A stretch of DNA of 64,000 nucleotides from Bacteroidales bacterium (GCA_017617495.1 JAFZWD010000050.1:1-64000), one strand, 5' to 3'. Counted from the first letter of the stretch, positions 26,938 to 36,668 are shown. Numbers and translations are program-made. Notes: a model not told the origin generated them from the letters alone.

Positions 26938-29751
26938 TTATTCGGCGGGAACCATTACGTATTCGATCTTGTTGCCGGCTGCGAGGAGTGCCTTGGCGAG
27001 TGCCTGCACCTTCTCTGCGGTGAGGGCGTTCACTGCGGCCTCGTAGTCCTTGTCGTTGTCGCCGTAGCCTTCCTGCATGTAGCGGATCTGGCGTACCCAG
27101 TACTGGTTGGTGATGCGTCCTTCAGGAATCTTCTTCTGGAGGTTCAGCAGGCTCTTGCTGAATTCGTCGGCGCTGGGGCCTTCGTTTGCAAATGCCTCGA
27201 ACTGGGCCTTGGCAACCTTGAGGAGGGTGTCGCAGAGCTCGGGCTTGCACTGGAAGACGATGTTGAAATCTGCACGCTCCTTAGGGTACTTGTTATTGTC
27301 GCCCCAGGTCTGTGCGCCGTAGGTTCCGCCGATTTCCTCGCGCAGGCTCGCGGTGTAGCGCATATCCATGATGTAGGAGATGGCGTCCATCGCCGCCTCG
27401 TTGGCAGCGCTCCATGCCAGAGGTGCGTGGTAGGTGATGAATACGGTGCTCTGGGGAGTTTCCATCTTCTGGGGATCGCGCTTCTCGTTTATGCCGGTTA
27501 CAGGATCAAGCTTGGAGTCTACCCACTTGGGAGCCTTCTTGCCCTTGGGAATGGAGCCTACGTATTTCTCTACGAGAGGCTTGAGTACGTCGAGGTCGAC
27601 GTCACCCACTACGAGCAGGTTGAGCCCTGCGGCGTCTCCCATCTGGGCGGTGTAGTGCTTCTTGACGGTTTCGATATTGGCTTTCTCGAGAACCTCGGGG
27701 CTGATGAGCTGCATGCGGGGGTTGCCGCCGTAGAGCATGTCGTAGTAGCCCTTCTGCATCTTGTAGTTGGGAGTGCTGATGATGTTGGGGATGACAGCCT
27801 TGAGCTGGTCCACACCGACATTGTATTCCTCAGGATCGAAGCGGGGGTTCACATACTCCATGTACATGAGCTGGAACGCTGTTTCGAGGTCCTTCTTGGT
27901 GGAGTTGCCGTCTATGCCAACACGCAGTTCATTGATGTAGGGAACCATCTCGACCTTCTTGCCGGACAGCATCTTGCTGGCCTGGGTGCCGCTGAACTGG
28001 CCTATACCGCAGTTCTGGATGAACGAACGGAGGATGGCGTTGTTGAACGAAGGCAGGTCCTCGGTAGGGATGAGGCTCTGTCCGCCGTGACGGTAGAGGT
28101 GGAGGAGAATCTGGTCCTTCTGGTGCTGGGTAGGAAGCACGGTGACGGTGACGCCGTTCTTAAGCGTCCAGACGGTGGATCCGTAAGGGCCCTTGGCGGT
28201 CTTCTTGACTGCGCCGGCCTTGAGCTTGGAAGCGTCGAGGAAGTCGGACGCGATCTCTTCGCCCTTGAGGGGCTGGATGTCCGCAGCCTTTACTTTTGCA
28301 ATCACGTCAAGCAGCTGCTCGCCCTTGGGAGTGGCAATGCTTTCCTTCTCGGGACCGGTGTAGATGACCACGAGGTTCTCTTCGGTGATGAGCTGGGGAA
28401 CCATCTGGTTAAGCACATCCACGCTGAGCATGCTCAGGATCTGCTTGCCGAGTTCGAGGTCCGTCTTGGGATCGAGAACGGGATATTTGTCGAAGAAGTT
28501 CTTCAGCAGGGGCCTTACGAGCTGGGGATTCTTGCGGGTGTCGGCCTTCTCCGCACGGGTTTCGAGGGAGGAGATGAGGTCGGCCTTCACGCGGTCGAAT
28601 TCGTCCTTGAGGAAGCCGTAGCGGCGCATCCTTTCGATCTCGGTGTAGAATGCCTCCAGACCTGGCAGGATGTTGTCGTCCTTGAGGTTGACCTCGCCGA
28701 TGACTGCGTCGATATCTTCATAGATGAGGCTGGTTACGTAGAAGCTGCCGTCGATGAAGGGAGCGTTAGCCTTGGAAGTGATATCCTTGAATCGCTCTTC
28801 CATGATTCCGGCGACAAGCATCTTGATGTATTCCTGCACCTGACCCATTGTGGTGGCGTTCATCGCCTCGGGGGCTGCAGGGCTCTTCCATGCCATCTCT
28901 ACTGTGACATAAGTGTTCTCCGGGTCGGTAATTACGCCAACCACAGGCTTCTCGTTGGCCGGGAAAGGAATCTGGGGCTTGGTTTCGGGATTCTCCTTTG
29001 CGGGGATGGGACCGAAGAGCTCCTTGATCTTGGCCTCGGTGCGGTCCACGTCTATATCACCCACCACCACGACGGCCTGGCGGCCGGGATGGTACCAGCT
29101 TGCGTAGAAGTTGTGGATGCTCTGGGGCTGGAAGCCCATGATGTTCTCCTCGCTGCCGATAAGGGTGCAGCTTGCATACTTGGTGTCGCCGAAGTAGTAG
29201 GGGAGGCTGGCCTCGAAGGTGCGCCACTGGGCATTGCGCCTCTGGCGGCGTTCCTCGCGGATGACTCCGCGCTCTGCGTCAATCTCGTCGGTGGCGTTGG
29301 TCACGTAATGCGAGTAGTCGCGCAGGATCATCAGGCAGGAGTCCAGCACGCTTTCGCGCTCGACGGGAATGTTGTTGAGCATGTACTGGGTTTCCTCGAA
29401 TCCGGTGGATGCGTTGATGTTGCGTCCGAATTCGGCGCCTATGCTCTGGAGCCAGTTGAGGAGGCTCTTGCCCGGGAAGTGCTCGGTTCCGTTGAAGCAC
29501 ATGTGCTCCAGGAAGTGGGCGAGACCGTCCTGGTCGGGAGTCTCATAGATGGCTCCTGTGTCGGTAGCCAGATAGAGTTCCACGCGCTTTGCGGGAAGTT
29601 CGTTGTGACGGATGTAATAAGTGAGTCCGTTGTCGAGTTTGCCGACTTTCACCGCAGGATCGAGCGGCAGCGGCTTCATCATCGGGTTCTCCTGCGCGGA
29701 CATGCACAGGGCCACGAATGCAGCAATAATTGTAAATGTAAATCTTCTCAT
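26938..29751 (-). CDS. M16-family zinc protease, pitrilysin-like
   Basis: 937 residues. A signal peptide (about residues 1-20, ending MSAQ) indicates export to the periplasm. The inverted zinc motif HFLEH is at residues 79-83, and the third ligand is E160 in DEIDAERGVI; the 77-residue spacing matches pitrilysin. A second, inactive M16-like half forms the C-terminal part, as is usual. It follows the thioredoxin-like gene by 12 bases on the same strand, at the end of a lon-ung-coaD series. The substrate cannot be read; peptide turnover in the periplasm is the family-level expectation. Confidence 0.92.
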   Translation of the reverse strand: MRRFTFTIIAAFVALCMSAQENPMMKPLPLDPAVKVGKLDNGLTYYIRHNELPAKRVELYLATDTGAIYETPDQDGLAHFLEHMCFNGTEHFPGKSLLNWLQSIGAEFGRNINASTGFEETQYMLNNIPVERESVLDSCLMILRDYSHYVTNATDEIDAERGVIREERRQRRNAQWRTFEASLPYYFGDTKYASCTLIGSEENIMGFQPQSIHNFYASWYHPGRQAVVVVGDIDVDRTEAKIKELFGPIPAKENPETKPQIPFPANEKPVVGVITDPENTYVTVEMAWKSPAAPEAMNATTMGQVQEYIKMLVAGIMEERFKDITSKANAPFIDGSFYVTSLIYEDIDAVIGEVNLKDDNILPGLEAFYTEIERMRRYGFLKDEFDRVKADLISSLETRAEKADTRKNPQLVRPLLKNFFDKYPVLDPKTDLELGKQILSMLSVDVLNQMVPQLITEENLVVIYTGPEKESIATPKGEQLLDVIAKVKAADIQPLKGEEIASDFLDASKLKAGAVKKTAKGPYGSTVWTLKNGVTVTVLPTQHQKDQILLHLYRHGGQSLIPTEDLPSFNNAILRSFIQNCGIGQFSGTQASKMLSGKKVEMVPYINELRVGIDGNSTKKDLETAFQLMYMEYVNPRFDPEEYNVGVDQLKAVIPNIISTPNYKMQKGYYDMLYGGNPRMQLISPEVLEKANIETVKKHYTAQMGDAAGLNLLVVGDVDLDVLKPLVEKYVGSIPKGKKAPKWVDSKLDPVTGINEKRDPQKMETPQSTVFITYHAPLAWSAANEAAMDAISYIMDMRYTASLREEIGGTYGAQTWGDNNKYPKERADFNIVFQCKPELCDTLLKVAKAQFEAFANEGPSADEFSKSLLNLQKKIPEGRITNQYWVRQIRYMQEGYGDNDKDYEAAVNALTAEKVQALAKALLAAGNKIEYVMVPAE

Positions 29752-29763
29752 ATGTAAACAGAT

Positions 29764-30591
29764 TTATTGTTGTCCGTAAATTTTAAGTATTTCCTTTGCC
29801 ACCGGCAGCATCTGCTGTAGAGATTCCGGCTCCAGGCGCCTGCCGATTATTGTGCCCGAAGGCTCGGTCATAAAGAGCCTGGGGGTCGATATCACGCCGT
29901 AAAGGCGCAGATAATCGGATTCTATTTCCTTGTCCCAGAGGTGCACCACGCGTACATTCCTCGCGCCCACCTTGAATTCTTTGCGGAAGGCCTTCCAATC
30001 CTTTTTGGACTGGCCGGCGTAAACTGCGTAGAAGTTCAGCGGGAAATCGGCCTTTTCCAGGATTCCCGGCAGCACTTTGGCTTCCAGGGCACATTTGCCG
30101 CAGGAAGTGTCGAAGAACCAGATCACGGCGGTGCGGCCCTCTTCCGGAATCTGCAGCTTGCCCCCGCAGGGCTTGCGCAGAGTAATCTTTGGGGCCTGCA
30201 TGCCTATGAGCGAACTGCGGTTGAAGTCGGCGAAGAGCTTCGCGTCCATCTCGTCGAACTCGCTGCGCCATTTGAGGCCGCCGTCCCTGAACCAGCGGTC
30301 GTAGATGTGGATGGCCACGGCCTCGTCGCCCATCACGGGCGCTTCTTTGTAGTAGTCGAAAAGCTTGAGCGCGACATGCTGTTTAGTCGCGCTGTCTGCC
30401 GCCGCCCCTATCATAAAGTCGGCTTCCTGAATCTTCGCATCCGCCGTAGAGCGCTGAATGGCAAGCACATACTGGTCCAGCAGGCTGTCGAGCCGGGCGG
30501 TTCTCTGCTCCTGCGCGGCCGCCACAGGCCCCTGCGCCCGCGCGTACGCGAAGGCGAGGCTCAGCATCAGTATGGCGGCAAGTCGGCGCAT
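29764..30591 (-). CDS. Exported thioredoxin-like protein (TlpA/DUF5106-like)
   Basis: 275 residues with an N-terminal signal peptide ending about YARA-Q20. An alpha-helical N-terminal half (about 25-125) is followed by a thioredoxin fold with the redox motif C164-G-K-C167 (FFDTSCGKCALE) and a later STPRLFM that supplies the cis-proline. Such Bacteroidota proteins are thought to be periplasmic disulfide reductases or isomerases; that role is inferred from family. Four bases separate it from coaD upstream, and the M16 protease follows closely, so the pair may act on the same exported substrates. Confidence 0.85.
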   Translation of the reverse strand: MRRLAAILMLSLAFAYARAQGPVAAAQEQRTARLDSLLDQYVLAIQRSTADAKIQEADFMIGAAADSATKQHVALKLFDYYKEAPVMGDEAVAIHIYDRWFRDGGLKWRSEFDEMDAKLFADFNRSSLIGMQAPKITLRKPCGGKLQIPEEGRTAVIWFFDTSCGKCALEAKVLPGILEKADFPLNFYAVYAGQSKKDWKAFRKEFKVGARNVRVVHLWDKEIESDYLRLYGVISTPRLFMTEPSGTIIGRRLEPESLQQMLPVAKEILKIYGQQ

Positions 30592-30594
30592 GCG

Positions 30595-31068
30595 TCAGTG
30601 TTTGTTTTCGGGAAGTTTTACCCCTTCGGGCATGAACAGGGAAGTGTCGCCGTTGTGGCGGATGAGGTCGCGGACGGCGGAGGAGGATATGTGCGAGTAC
30701 TCCTGTGCAGTCGGGATTATTATGGTTTCGATGTCTGGAGCGATGCGGCGGTTGGCGTCGGCGATGCTCTGCTCGGTTTCGAAATCGAGGAAGTTGCGCA
30801 CGCCGCGAACGATGTGCCTGATGCCCAGCTGGCGGCAGATGTCCACGGTGAGGCAGTCGTAATTGATAATACGCACGCCCTTAAGGCCCTTTGTGGCCTG
30901 GCGCACGAGGTCGATCTTCTGTTCGGTGCTGAAGAATCCCTGTTTGTCCTGGTTCACGCCGATAGCCACCACAACTTCGTCGAAGATGTTGAGGGCTCTC
31001 TTGAGTATGTTGAGGTGTCCCGCGGTAAAGGGGTCGAAGGACCCGGGGAAAAGTGCTACAGTTGCCAA
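30595..31068 (-). CDS. coaD: Phosphopantetheine adenylyltransferase
   Basis: Penultimate step of coenzyme A synthesis. 157 residues, normal. The nucleotidyltransferase TxGH motif is TAGH (H18) within PGSFDPFTAGHLN, and the ATP-binding HISSSAVRDLI lies near the C-terminus. It overlaps the ung gene by 13 bases. No unusual features. Confidence 0.95.
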   Translation of the reverse strand: MATVALFPGSFDPFTAGHLNILKRALNIFDEVVVAIGVNQDKQGFFSTEQKIDLVRQATKGLKGVRIINYDCLTVDICRQLGIRHIVRGVRNFLDFETEQSIADANRRIAPDIETIIIPTAQEYSHISSSAVRDLIRHNGDTSLFMPEGVKLPENKH

Positions 31069-31724
31069 TTTATAGGAGTTTTATGTTCTTGTTCGAGTAT
31101 TTCGTTTGTGCGGCGGAAGTGCCCGCATCCGAAGAATGCGCCCCTTGCGAGGGGGGAGGGATGCGCCGCTTCCAGCACATAGTGACGGGAAGTGTCGATG
31201 AGGTCGCGCTTGCTGCGCGCGAAGCTTCCCCAGAGGAGGAAGACTACTCCGTTGCAACGCTCCGATATGCAGCGGATTACCGCGTCGGTGAATTCTTGCC
31301 AGCCGATGTTGCTGTGGGATGTGGGCTGGTTTTCGCGGACGGTGAGCACCGCATTCAGCAGCAGCACTCCCTGCTGCGCCCAGGGCTCCAGGTTGGGGCG
31401 TCCGCTCATTTTTATGCCAAGCTCGCTTTCTATCTCCTTGAAGATGTTCTTGAGCGAAGGGGGAGCGGGCACTCCGTCGGGAACCGAGAACGAGAGTCCC
31501 ATTGCCTGGCCGGGGTTGTGGTAGGGGTCCTGCCCCAGAATCACAACTTTCACCCTGTCCAGGGGAGTGAGGTCGAAAGCACGGAAAATCCTGCCGCCCG
31601 GGGGGTAGATGCGCCTGCCGGCGGCCTTCTCCTCGTGCAGATAAGAAACAAGCCTAGCAAAGTAAGGTTTTTCAAACTCGCTCTGCAGGGCTTCTTTCCA
31701 GGATTTTTCTATTGCTACTTCCAT
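31056..31724 (-). CDS. ung: Uracil-DNA glycosylase, family 1
   Basis: Removes uracil from DNA in base excision repair. 222 residues. The water-activating motif GQDPYHN carries the catalytic D66, and the second motif HPSPLARG has the catalytic H188. Starts one base inside the lon stop (TGATG) and overlaps coaD at its end, so it is co-transcribed in the middle of the lon operon. Confidence 0.96.
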   Translation of the reverse strand: MEVAIEKSWKEALQSEFEKPYFARLVSYLHEEKAAGRRIYPPGGRIFRAFDLTPLDRVKVVILGQDPYHNPGQAMGLSFSVPDGVPAPPSLKNIFKEIESELGIKMSGRPNLEPWAQQGVLLLNAVLTVRENQPTSHSNIGWQEFTDAVIRCISERCNGVVFLLWGSFARSKRDLIDTSRHYVLEAAHPSPLARGAFFGCGHFRRTNEILEQEHKTPINWQL

Positions 31725-34120
31725 CAGAAAATGTAATCGATCACATCTTTGATCGTCTTTACATAGACAAAGGTAAGTCCTTTTATGTAAATTTCCTTGA
31801 TATCTTCGATATCTTTTTTGTTTTCTTCCGAAAGAATTATGGTGTGGACGCCGGCGCGCTTTGCCGCCAGAATCTTCTCCTTGATGCCTCCTACGGGCAG
31901 CACGCGGCCGCGGAGCGTCATCTCTCCGGTCATCGCTATGCCCTTGCGCACACCCTTGCCGCGCAGGGCCGACACCATCGAGCTCACCATGGTGATACCC
32001 GCCGAAGGGCCGTCCTTGGGCACTGCACCCTCAGGTACGTGCACGTGGATATCCTTTTTGGCGAAGGTCTCATCGTCCATCAGCGCAAGCTTGGGATGCG
32101 CCTTGATGTACTGGTAGGCGATGGTGGCGGATTCCTTCATCACGTCGCCCAGGCTTCCCGTCATGGTGAGGGCGCCCTTGCCTCCGGAAACCGAGGTTTC
32201 CACGAAAAGGATTTCGCCTCCCATCTGGGTCCACGCAAGGCCGGTGACCACTCCGGGGCCTTCGTTGCCCTTCTGGAGGTCGTGGAAGGAGGTCTCGAGT
32301 CCGAGGTATTCCTTGAGGTGCTCGGGTTTGATTACCTTCGGATAGTCCTGCTCGAGGGCTATCTTCTTCGCGGTTACGCGGGCGATCTTGGCAATCTGCT
32401 TTTCGAGGCCGCGAACGCCGCTCTCGTGGGTGTATTTGTCGATTATCTGGCGGATTGCCGAAGCGTCGATGCGGAGCGCCTTGGGGCTGATGCCGTGCTC
32501 CTTCAACTGCTTGGGAACCAGGAAGTTCTTGGCAATCTGCACCTTCTCTTCTGCAAGGTATCCGGTGACGTTGATCACCTCCATGCGGTCGAGCAGCGCG
32601 GGCTGTATGTTTGACGTGCCGTTGGCCGTGGTGATGAACATTACGTTCGACAGGTCGTAGTCGAGGTCGAGATAGTTGTCGTGGAAGGTGGTGTTCTGCT
32701 CGGGATCGAGAGCCTCCAGCAGTGCGGACGACGGGTCGCCCTTGATGTCGGAGGAAAGCTTGTCGATTTCGTCCAGGACTATCACCGGGTTGGACGTGCC
32801 GGCTCTTTCGATACCGTTGAGGATACGTCCGGGAAGCGCGCCCACGTAGGTCTTGCGGTGGCCGCGGATTTCGGCCTCGTCATGCACGCCGCCGAGCGAG
32901 ATGCGCACGTACTTGCGCCCCAGTGCCCTTGCCACGCTCTTGCCGAGCGAAGTCTTGCCAACGCCCGGAGGGCCGTAGAGGCAGAGGATAGGGGACTTCA
33001 TGTTCCCCTTCAGCTTGAGCACTGCAAGATATTCAATTATACGGTCTTTGACAGTTTCGAGTCCGAAGTGGTCGTCGTCCAGCACCTTCTGGGCGTTCTT
33101 GAGGTCGAGGTTGTCCTCGCTCTTTTCGTCCCAGGGGAGATTGAGCATGAAGTCCAGGTAGTTGTACTGTACGCTGTAGTCCGGCGACGAGGGATTGTAT
33201 TTGCCGAGTTTGGCGAGTTCCTTTTCGAACGCCTGGGCTATGGCCTCGGGCCATTTCTTGCCGGCGGCGCGCTCCTTGAAGCGTTCGTAGTCGTCGCCCT
33301 CGTCCATGCCGAGCTCCTCCTGGATGGCGCGGAGCTGGTTGTTGAGGTAGTATTCTCTCTGCTGCTGGTCTATCTCGGTGCGGGCCTTCTGGTTGATGTC
33401 CGCCTTGATCTTGCTGAGTTCCAGCTGCATATTGAGCATGCGCAGGAGTTTCATCGAGCGCACCTTGATGTCGTCGTATTGCAGCAGCTCTATCTTGTCC
33501 TGGAAGTCGTCCACTTCCACCGTGGTGGCGATGAAGTTCACCAGGAAGCGGAAGTTGCCGATATTGTTGATGGCGTGGGACGCTTCGCGCGATGCCATCG
33601 AGCTGCTCTTGATAATCTGTATGGCCTGCTCCTTGAGGGAGTCGGCGATGGCCTTGATCTGCGGGCTGTTTTCGTCTTCCGCGAGATAGTCGTCCAGATA
33701 GTGCACGCGGCCCTCGAGATAGGGCTCGTAATTAACTATCGCGTCCAGCGAAAGGCGCTTGAACCCCTGCAGGATGGCGGTTATGGAGCCATCCGGCATC
33801 TCCAGGCTCTTGATAATCTTGGCTACGGTGCCGTATTGGTAGAGGTCTTCCTCCTTGGGATCCTCCACCGTCACATCCGCCTGCGGAACACAGGCGATGA
33901 AAAGTCCCTGCTCCTCGGCATCCTTGACGAGGCGTATGGATTTCTCGCGTCCTATAGTAACGGGAAACACCGTTCCCGGAAAGAGTATGGCATTGCGCAG
34001 AGCCAGCACCGGAATCAGGTCCGGAAGCGTGCTCTCGTCCACTTTCATGAGGCCTTCCCCCTGCATTACCGGGATGATGTTCACCTCGGCTCCCGTAAGG
34101 AATAACTTGTCTTCAGTCAT
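31724..34120 (-). CDS. lon: ATP-dependent protease Lon
   Basis: 798 residues. N-terminal LON substrate-binding domain ([20 protein letters not shown]), a coiled-coil segment, an AAA+ module with Walker [10 protein letters not shown] near residue 383 and VDEIDKLS-like Walker B ([12 protein letters not shown]), and a C-terminal protease domain with the Ser-Lys dyad: [10 protein letters not shown] (near 703) and [13 protein letters not shown] (near 748). All parts are intact. It heads the minus-strand series. A purine-rich AGGAG lies just before the ATG, which is uncommon among the genes here. Confidence 0.96.
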   Translation of the reverse strand: MTEDKLFLTGAEVNIIPVMQGEGLMKVDESTLPDLIPVLALRNAILFPGTVFPVTIGREKSIRLVKDAEEQGLFIACVPQADVTVEDPKEEDLYQYGTVAKIIKSLEMPDGSITAILQGFKRLSLDAIVNYEPYLEGRVHYLDDYLAEDENSPQIKAIADSLKEQAIQIIKSSSMASREASHAINNIGNFRFLVNFIATTVEVDDFQDKIELLQYDDIKVRSMKLLRMLNMQLELSKIKADINQKARTEIDQQQREYYLNNQLRAIQEELGMDEGDDYERFKERAAGKKWPEAIAQAFEKELAKLGKYNPSSPDYSVQYNYLDFMLNLPWDEKSEDNLDLKNAQKVLDDDHFGLETVKDRIIEYLAVLKLKGNMKSPILCLYGPPGVGKTSLGKSVARALGRKYVRISLGGVHDEAEIRGHRKTYVGALPGRILNGIERAGTSNPVIVLDEIDKLSSDIKGDPSSALLEALDPEQNTTFHDNYLDLDYDLSNVMFITTANGTSNIQPALLDRMEVINVTGYLAEEKVQIAKNFLVPKQLKEHGISPKALRIDASAIRQIIDKYTHESGVRGLEKQIAKIARVTAKKIALEQDYPKVIKPEHLKEYLGLETSFHDLQKGNEGPGVVTGLAWTQMGGEILFVETSVSGGKGALTMTGSLGDVMKESATIAYQYIKAHPKLALMDDETFAKKDIHVHVPEGAVPKDGPSAGITMVSSMVSALRGKGVRKGIAMTGEMTLRGRVLPVGGIKEKILAAKRAGVHTIILSEENKKDIEDIKEIYIKGLTFVYVKTIKDVIDYIF

Positions 34121-34123
34121 ATT

Positions 34124-34128
34124 CTCCT
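34124..34128 (-). promoter_or_regulatory. Shine-Dalgarno-like AGGAG before lon
   Basis: On the minus strand AGGAG ends three bases before the ATG region (AGGAGAATATG). Most other genes here lack such a site, as expected for Bacteroidota, so it is worth recording. Confidence 0.45.
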
Positions 34129-34212
34129 GTCAAATTGTCAGTATAGGGGCATAATATCCCCGGCCGCTAATATAGTCAATCTCCGTGCCAATGACAAAAA
34201 TGCATTTTCTTT

Positions 34213-34242
34213 TTTGATTATTAAATATTTATAGTATTTTTG
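34213..34242 (+). promoter_or_regulatory. Promoter for HU (TTTG-N18-TATTTTTG)
   Basis: TTTG at 34213-34216 and TATTTTTG at 34235-34242 with 18 bases between. It lies in an AT-rich gap, divergent from lon. The HU ATG is 27 bases downstream. Confidence 0.7.
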
Positions 34243-34269
34243 CATTCCAAATTCTAAAACAAGACAAAA

Positions 34270-34545
34270 ATGACTAAAGCAGACATCGTTAACGAGATCG
34301 CCCAGCAGACTGGTGTCGAGAAAGTGGAGGCCCTCGCCGTCGTCGAGGCGTTTATGGAAACTGTAAAAGCTTCTCTTATCAAAGGTCAACCCGTATATCT
34401 TCGTGGTTTCGGCAGCTTCATCATCAAGCACCGCGCCCAGAAGGCAGCCCGCAATATTACCCGCAAGACCACTCTCGTGGTTCCCGCACACGATATTCCC
34501 GCCTTCAAGCCTGCAAAGTCTTTCACAGCTGAACTCAAGAAATAA
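34270..34545 (+). CDS. HU-family DNA-binding protein
   Basis: 91-residue nucleoid protein of the HU/IHF family. N-terminal helices (MTKADIVNEIAQQTGVEKVEA) are followed by the beta-arm region with RGFGSFIIKHRAQKAARN and the arm tip IPAFKPAKSF. It is encoded upstream of a tiny basic ribosome-associated-type gene and RNase G. HU and IHF subtypes cannot be separated with certainty; the sequence fits a homodimeric HU. Confidence 0.93.
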   Translation: MTKADIVNEIAQQTGVEKVEALAVVEAFMETVKASLIKGQPVYLRGFGSFIIKHRAQKAARNITRKTTLVVPAHDIPAFKPAKSFTAELKK

Positions 34546-34560
34546 TTAATACAGAAGATT

Positions 34561-34650
34561 ATGCCTAGCGGAAAAAAGAGAAAGCGCCACAAGATGGCGA
34601 CGCACAAGCGTAAAAAGCGCTTGCGCCTCAATAGACACAAGAAGAAATAA
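34561..34650 (+). CDS. 29-residue basic AURKAIP1/COX24 (mS38-like) peptide
   Basis: A complete ORF encoding a peptide that begins MPSGKKRKRHKMATHKRKKR and ends in HKKK, with more than half of residues Lys, Arg or His. The pattern matches the short COX24/AURKAIP1 C-terminal domain family, whose mitochondrial member mS38 is part of the small ribosomal subunit. A ribosomal role in this bacterium is inferred from that kinship. It lies 15 bases after HU and 73 bases before the RNase G gene, an arrangement fitting an RNA or translation role. It is too short for many gene finders. Confidence 0.8.
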   Translation: MPSGKKRKRHKMATHKRKKRLRLNRHKKK

Positions 34651-34723
34651 TTGTCGGAAGAGGCTCGTACGAGGGATTCGGCGGGTCTCTTTTTCTTTAT
34701 TATACCAATATCAATTTCCCAAG

Positions 34724-36286
34724 ATGGACGAACAGAAAGTCGTAAAAGACCTTATCGTGGACGTAAGTCCCGCCGAAGTCCGTATAGCCCTGATGCAGAA
34801 TTCAAGGCTCATCGAACTCAGCAGGGAGTCCTCGGAAGGTCAGAAGTTCTCGGTGGGGGATGTGTTTCTTGGCAGGGTCAAGAAACTGCTTCCTTCGCTG
34901 AACGCGGCTTTCGTGGACATCGGCGAAGGCAAGGAGGCTTTCATCCACTACCTCGACCTCGGATTCCATTTCACGGCGTTCGACACTTTCGTGCGCGAGA
35001 GCAATCCCAACAAGGATATGCGCAGGCTCTATTCGGGCATCGCCATAAACGAGGTGCTGCCCAAGGAGGGCCGCATCGAGGATTACCTCAAGCAGGGGCA
35101 GATGATAATCGGCCAGATAGTCAAGGAACCGATCTCCACAAAAGGCTCGCGTCTCACAGCGGAAATTTCATTGGCAGGAAGGAATATAGTGCTTCTCCCG
35201 TTCGCGGACAAGGTGAGCCTTTCGCAGAAAATCTCTTCCAGGGAAGAGAAACGCAGGCTCGAAACGCTCGTAAAGAGCATCCTGCCCAAGAATTACGGGG
35301 CAATCATCCGCACCGCAGCCGAGGGCAAGAAGGCCTCGGTGCTGGCGGCGGAACTCACCTCCCTCATCGAAAAGTGGGAGGGTTCGTGGAAAAAGATCGC
35401 CCGCAGCAAGGGAGTCGAACTGCTCTTTACGGAGTACTCCAAAACCACCGTCATCCTCAGGGACCTTCTGAACGAAACCTTCACAAATGTCTATGTGAAC
35501 GACGAAAAGGTCTTCGAGGAAACCCGCAAGTACATTTCCCTCATTTCTCCGGACCAGGAGAAGATCGTCAAACTGTACGAAGGCAAGGAACCTATCTTCG
35601 ACCATTTCGAGGTCACACGGCAGATCAAGGGCTCCTTCGGAAAGATTGTATCGATGAAGCAGGGAACCTATCTCGTTATCGAGTCCACCGAGGCCCTGAA
35701 CGTGATAGACGTAAACAGCGGAATACGCGCCAAGGCAGCCGACCAGGAGGAGAATGCCTTCGAGGTCAACAAACTTGCCGCAGAAGAAATTGCACGCCAG
35801 CTCAGGCTGCGCGATATGGGTGGTATCGTAATCGTCGACTTTATCGACATGGACTCCCAGGAGCATCGCAACGAACTCTACAAGTACATGGTGGAGCTCA
35901 TGTCCGAGGACCGTGCGAAGCACAATGTCCTGCCGCTTACCAAGTTCGGTCTGATGCAGATTACCCGTCACAGGATACGTCCCGTCACGGAAATCAACAC
36001 TACGGAGCAGTGCCCCCTCTGCCACGGCACCGGGAAGATCGCTTCTACCGTGGTGATCGACGAACAGATAGAGCGCCAGCTGGCCTACCTGGTTCAGGAG
36101 AAGGGTTTCAAGACCCTGACCCTGCACGTCGGGCCCATCCTCGGCGCATACATCACCCGCGGCTGGAATTCCTATGTACGCAAATGGCGCCGCAAGTACC
36201 GCTGCCGCCTCACGGTGGAGGAACTCACGGACCACAGCGTCCTGCAATATGAATTTCTGAATCCTGAAGGAAAGGTCCTGGAGTAA
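34724..36286 (+). CDS. rng: Ribonuclease G/E family endoribonuclease
   Basis: 520 residues, the RNase G length, with no long C-terminal scaffold as in RNase E. An S1-like RNA-binding segment lies near the start (DVFLGRVKKLLPSLNAAFVDIGEGKEAFIH). The catalytic metal-binding aspartates are D329 (NVIDVNSG) and D372 (IVIVDFIDMD), and the zinc-link CPLC motif is at C430 and C433. It likely processes rRNA precursors and mRNAs. A rho-independent hairpin overlaps its stop codon. Confidence 0.94.
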   Translation: MDEQKVVKDLIVDVSPAEVRIALMQNSRLIELSRESSEGQKFSVGDVFLGRVKKLLPSLNAAFVDIGEGKEAFIHYLDLGFHFTAFDTFVRESNPNKDMRRLYSGIAINEVLPKEGRIEDYLKQGQMIIGQIVKEPISTKGSRLTAEISLAGRNIVLLPFADKVSLSQKISSREEKRRLETLVKSILPKNYGAIIRTAAEGKKASVLAAELTSLIEKWEGSWKKIARSKGVELLFTEYSKTTVILRDLLNETFTNVYVNDEKVFEETRKYISLISPDQEKIVKLYEGKEPIFDHFEVTRQIKGSFGKIVSMKQGTYLVIESTEALNVIDVNSGIRAKAADQEENAFEVNKLAAEEIARQLRLRDMGGIVIVDFIDMDSQEHRNELYKYMVELMSEDRAKHNVLPLTKFGLMQITRHRIRPVTEINTTEQCPLCHGTGKIASTVVIDEQIERQLAYLVQEKGFKTLTLHVGPILGAYITRGWNSYVRKWRRKYRCRLTVEELTDHSVLQYEFLNPEGKVLE

Positions 36287-36299
36287 TCCGGGACCTTTT
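36271..36299 (+). terminator. Rho-independent terminator overlapping the rng stop
   Basis: 8-bp stem AAAGGTCC and GGACCTTT with a 12-base loop that contains the TAA stop codon, followed by a short T-run (TTTTGCTTTC). Confidence 0.7.
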
Positions 36300-36313
36300 G
36301 CTTTCGGGGTGGG

Positions 36314-36490
36314 GGAGCGTGGAGTCCAGCCACTGGCGAAACTTCATTCGTCGGCCTGCGGCCTCCTGCATTTCGGCCCCTCCCAACGTCTCCTACGTCA
36401 TTGCTTCCGCAATAACTTGTTTACGTCGGGCCCCTCCCCCTGCCCGTCTCCGGGGGTGGACACGTTCGCCAGGAGCAGGCTCCACGCTCC
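36314..36490. repeat. Imperfect long inverted repeat in the rng-manA gap
   Basis: The left arm (36314-36340) begins GGAGCGTGGAG and ends TGGCGAA; the right arm (36465-36490) is its complement, TTCGCCA then CTCCACGCTCC. The middle of the arms is mismatched. The enclosed 124 bases are GC-rich with short repeats. It could fold as one long stem. Confidence 0.5.
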
Positions 36491-36578
36491 TGACCTTATG
36501 CTCAAAGTCGGACCGGGCCGCCTTCAGCCCTGCCTGCCCGTCCGAAAGGCTGTCCCGCGCCCACTCCCTGCGGCGGGG

Positions 36579-36668
36579 GTGTCGTCCACCTCCGAAAAAT
36601 ATTGAGGTGGACGTCATTTTAGGCCGTTTTTGCTGTCCACCTCCGTTTTTTAGTGAGGTGGACGACAC
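36579..36668 (-). repeat. 90-bp double-hairpin REP-like element, copy A
   Basis: Starts GTGTCGTCC and ends GGACGACAC, so the whole unit is a long palindrome; inside are two hairpins with GTCCACCTC and GAGGTGGAC arms separated by an asymmetric spacer with AGGCCGTTTTTGC. In inverted orientation it matches copy B (41805-41894) at 87 of 90 positions by my count. Located between the convergent rng and manA genes, six bases from the manA stop. Possible bidirectional terminator as well. Confidence 0.85.

Noticed and set aside
27427..29757. 776-codon open frame opposite the M16 protease
   Set aside because: Antisense shadow of a strongly biased coding sequence; no start context or recognisable domain.
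29752..29772. TAAATCTG seven bases before the M16 protease ATG as another leaderless promoter
   Set aside because: One mismatch to the box and it overlaps the end of the upstream co-directional gene 12 bases away; chance or internal promoter cannot be told apart.
34651..36252. 533-codon frame on the same strand as rng in another phase
   Set aside because: Arg/Gly/His-rich translation typical of a shifted frame; rng motifs are in the other phase.
36396..36413. CGTCATTGC...GCAAT as a further copy of the 27-bp palindrome
   Set aside because: Only the first nine bases match and the stem is five base pairs; too weak to call.
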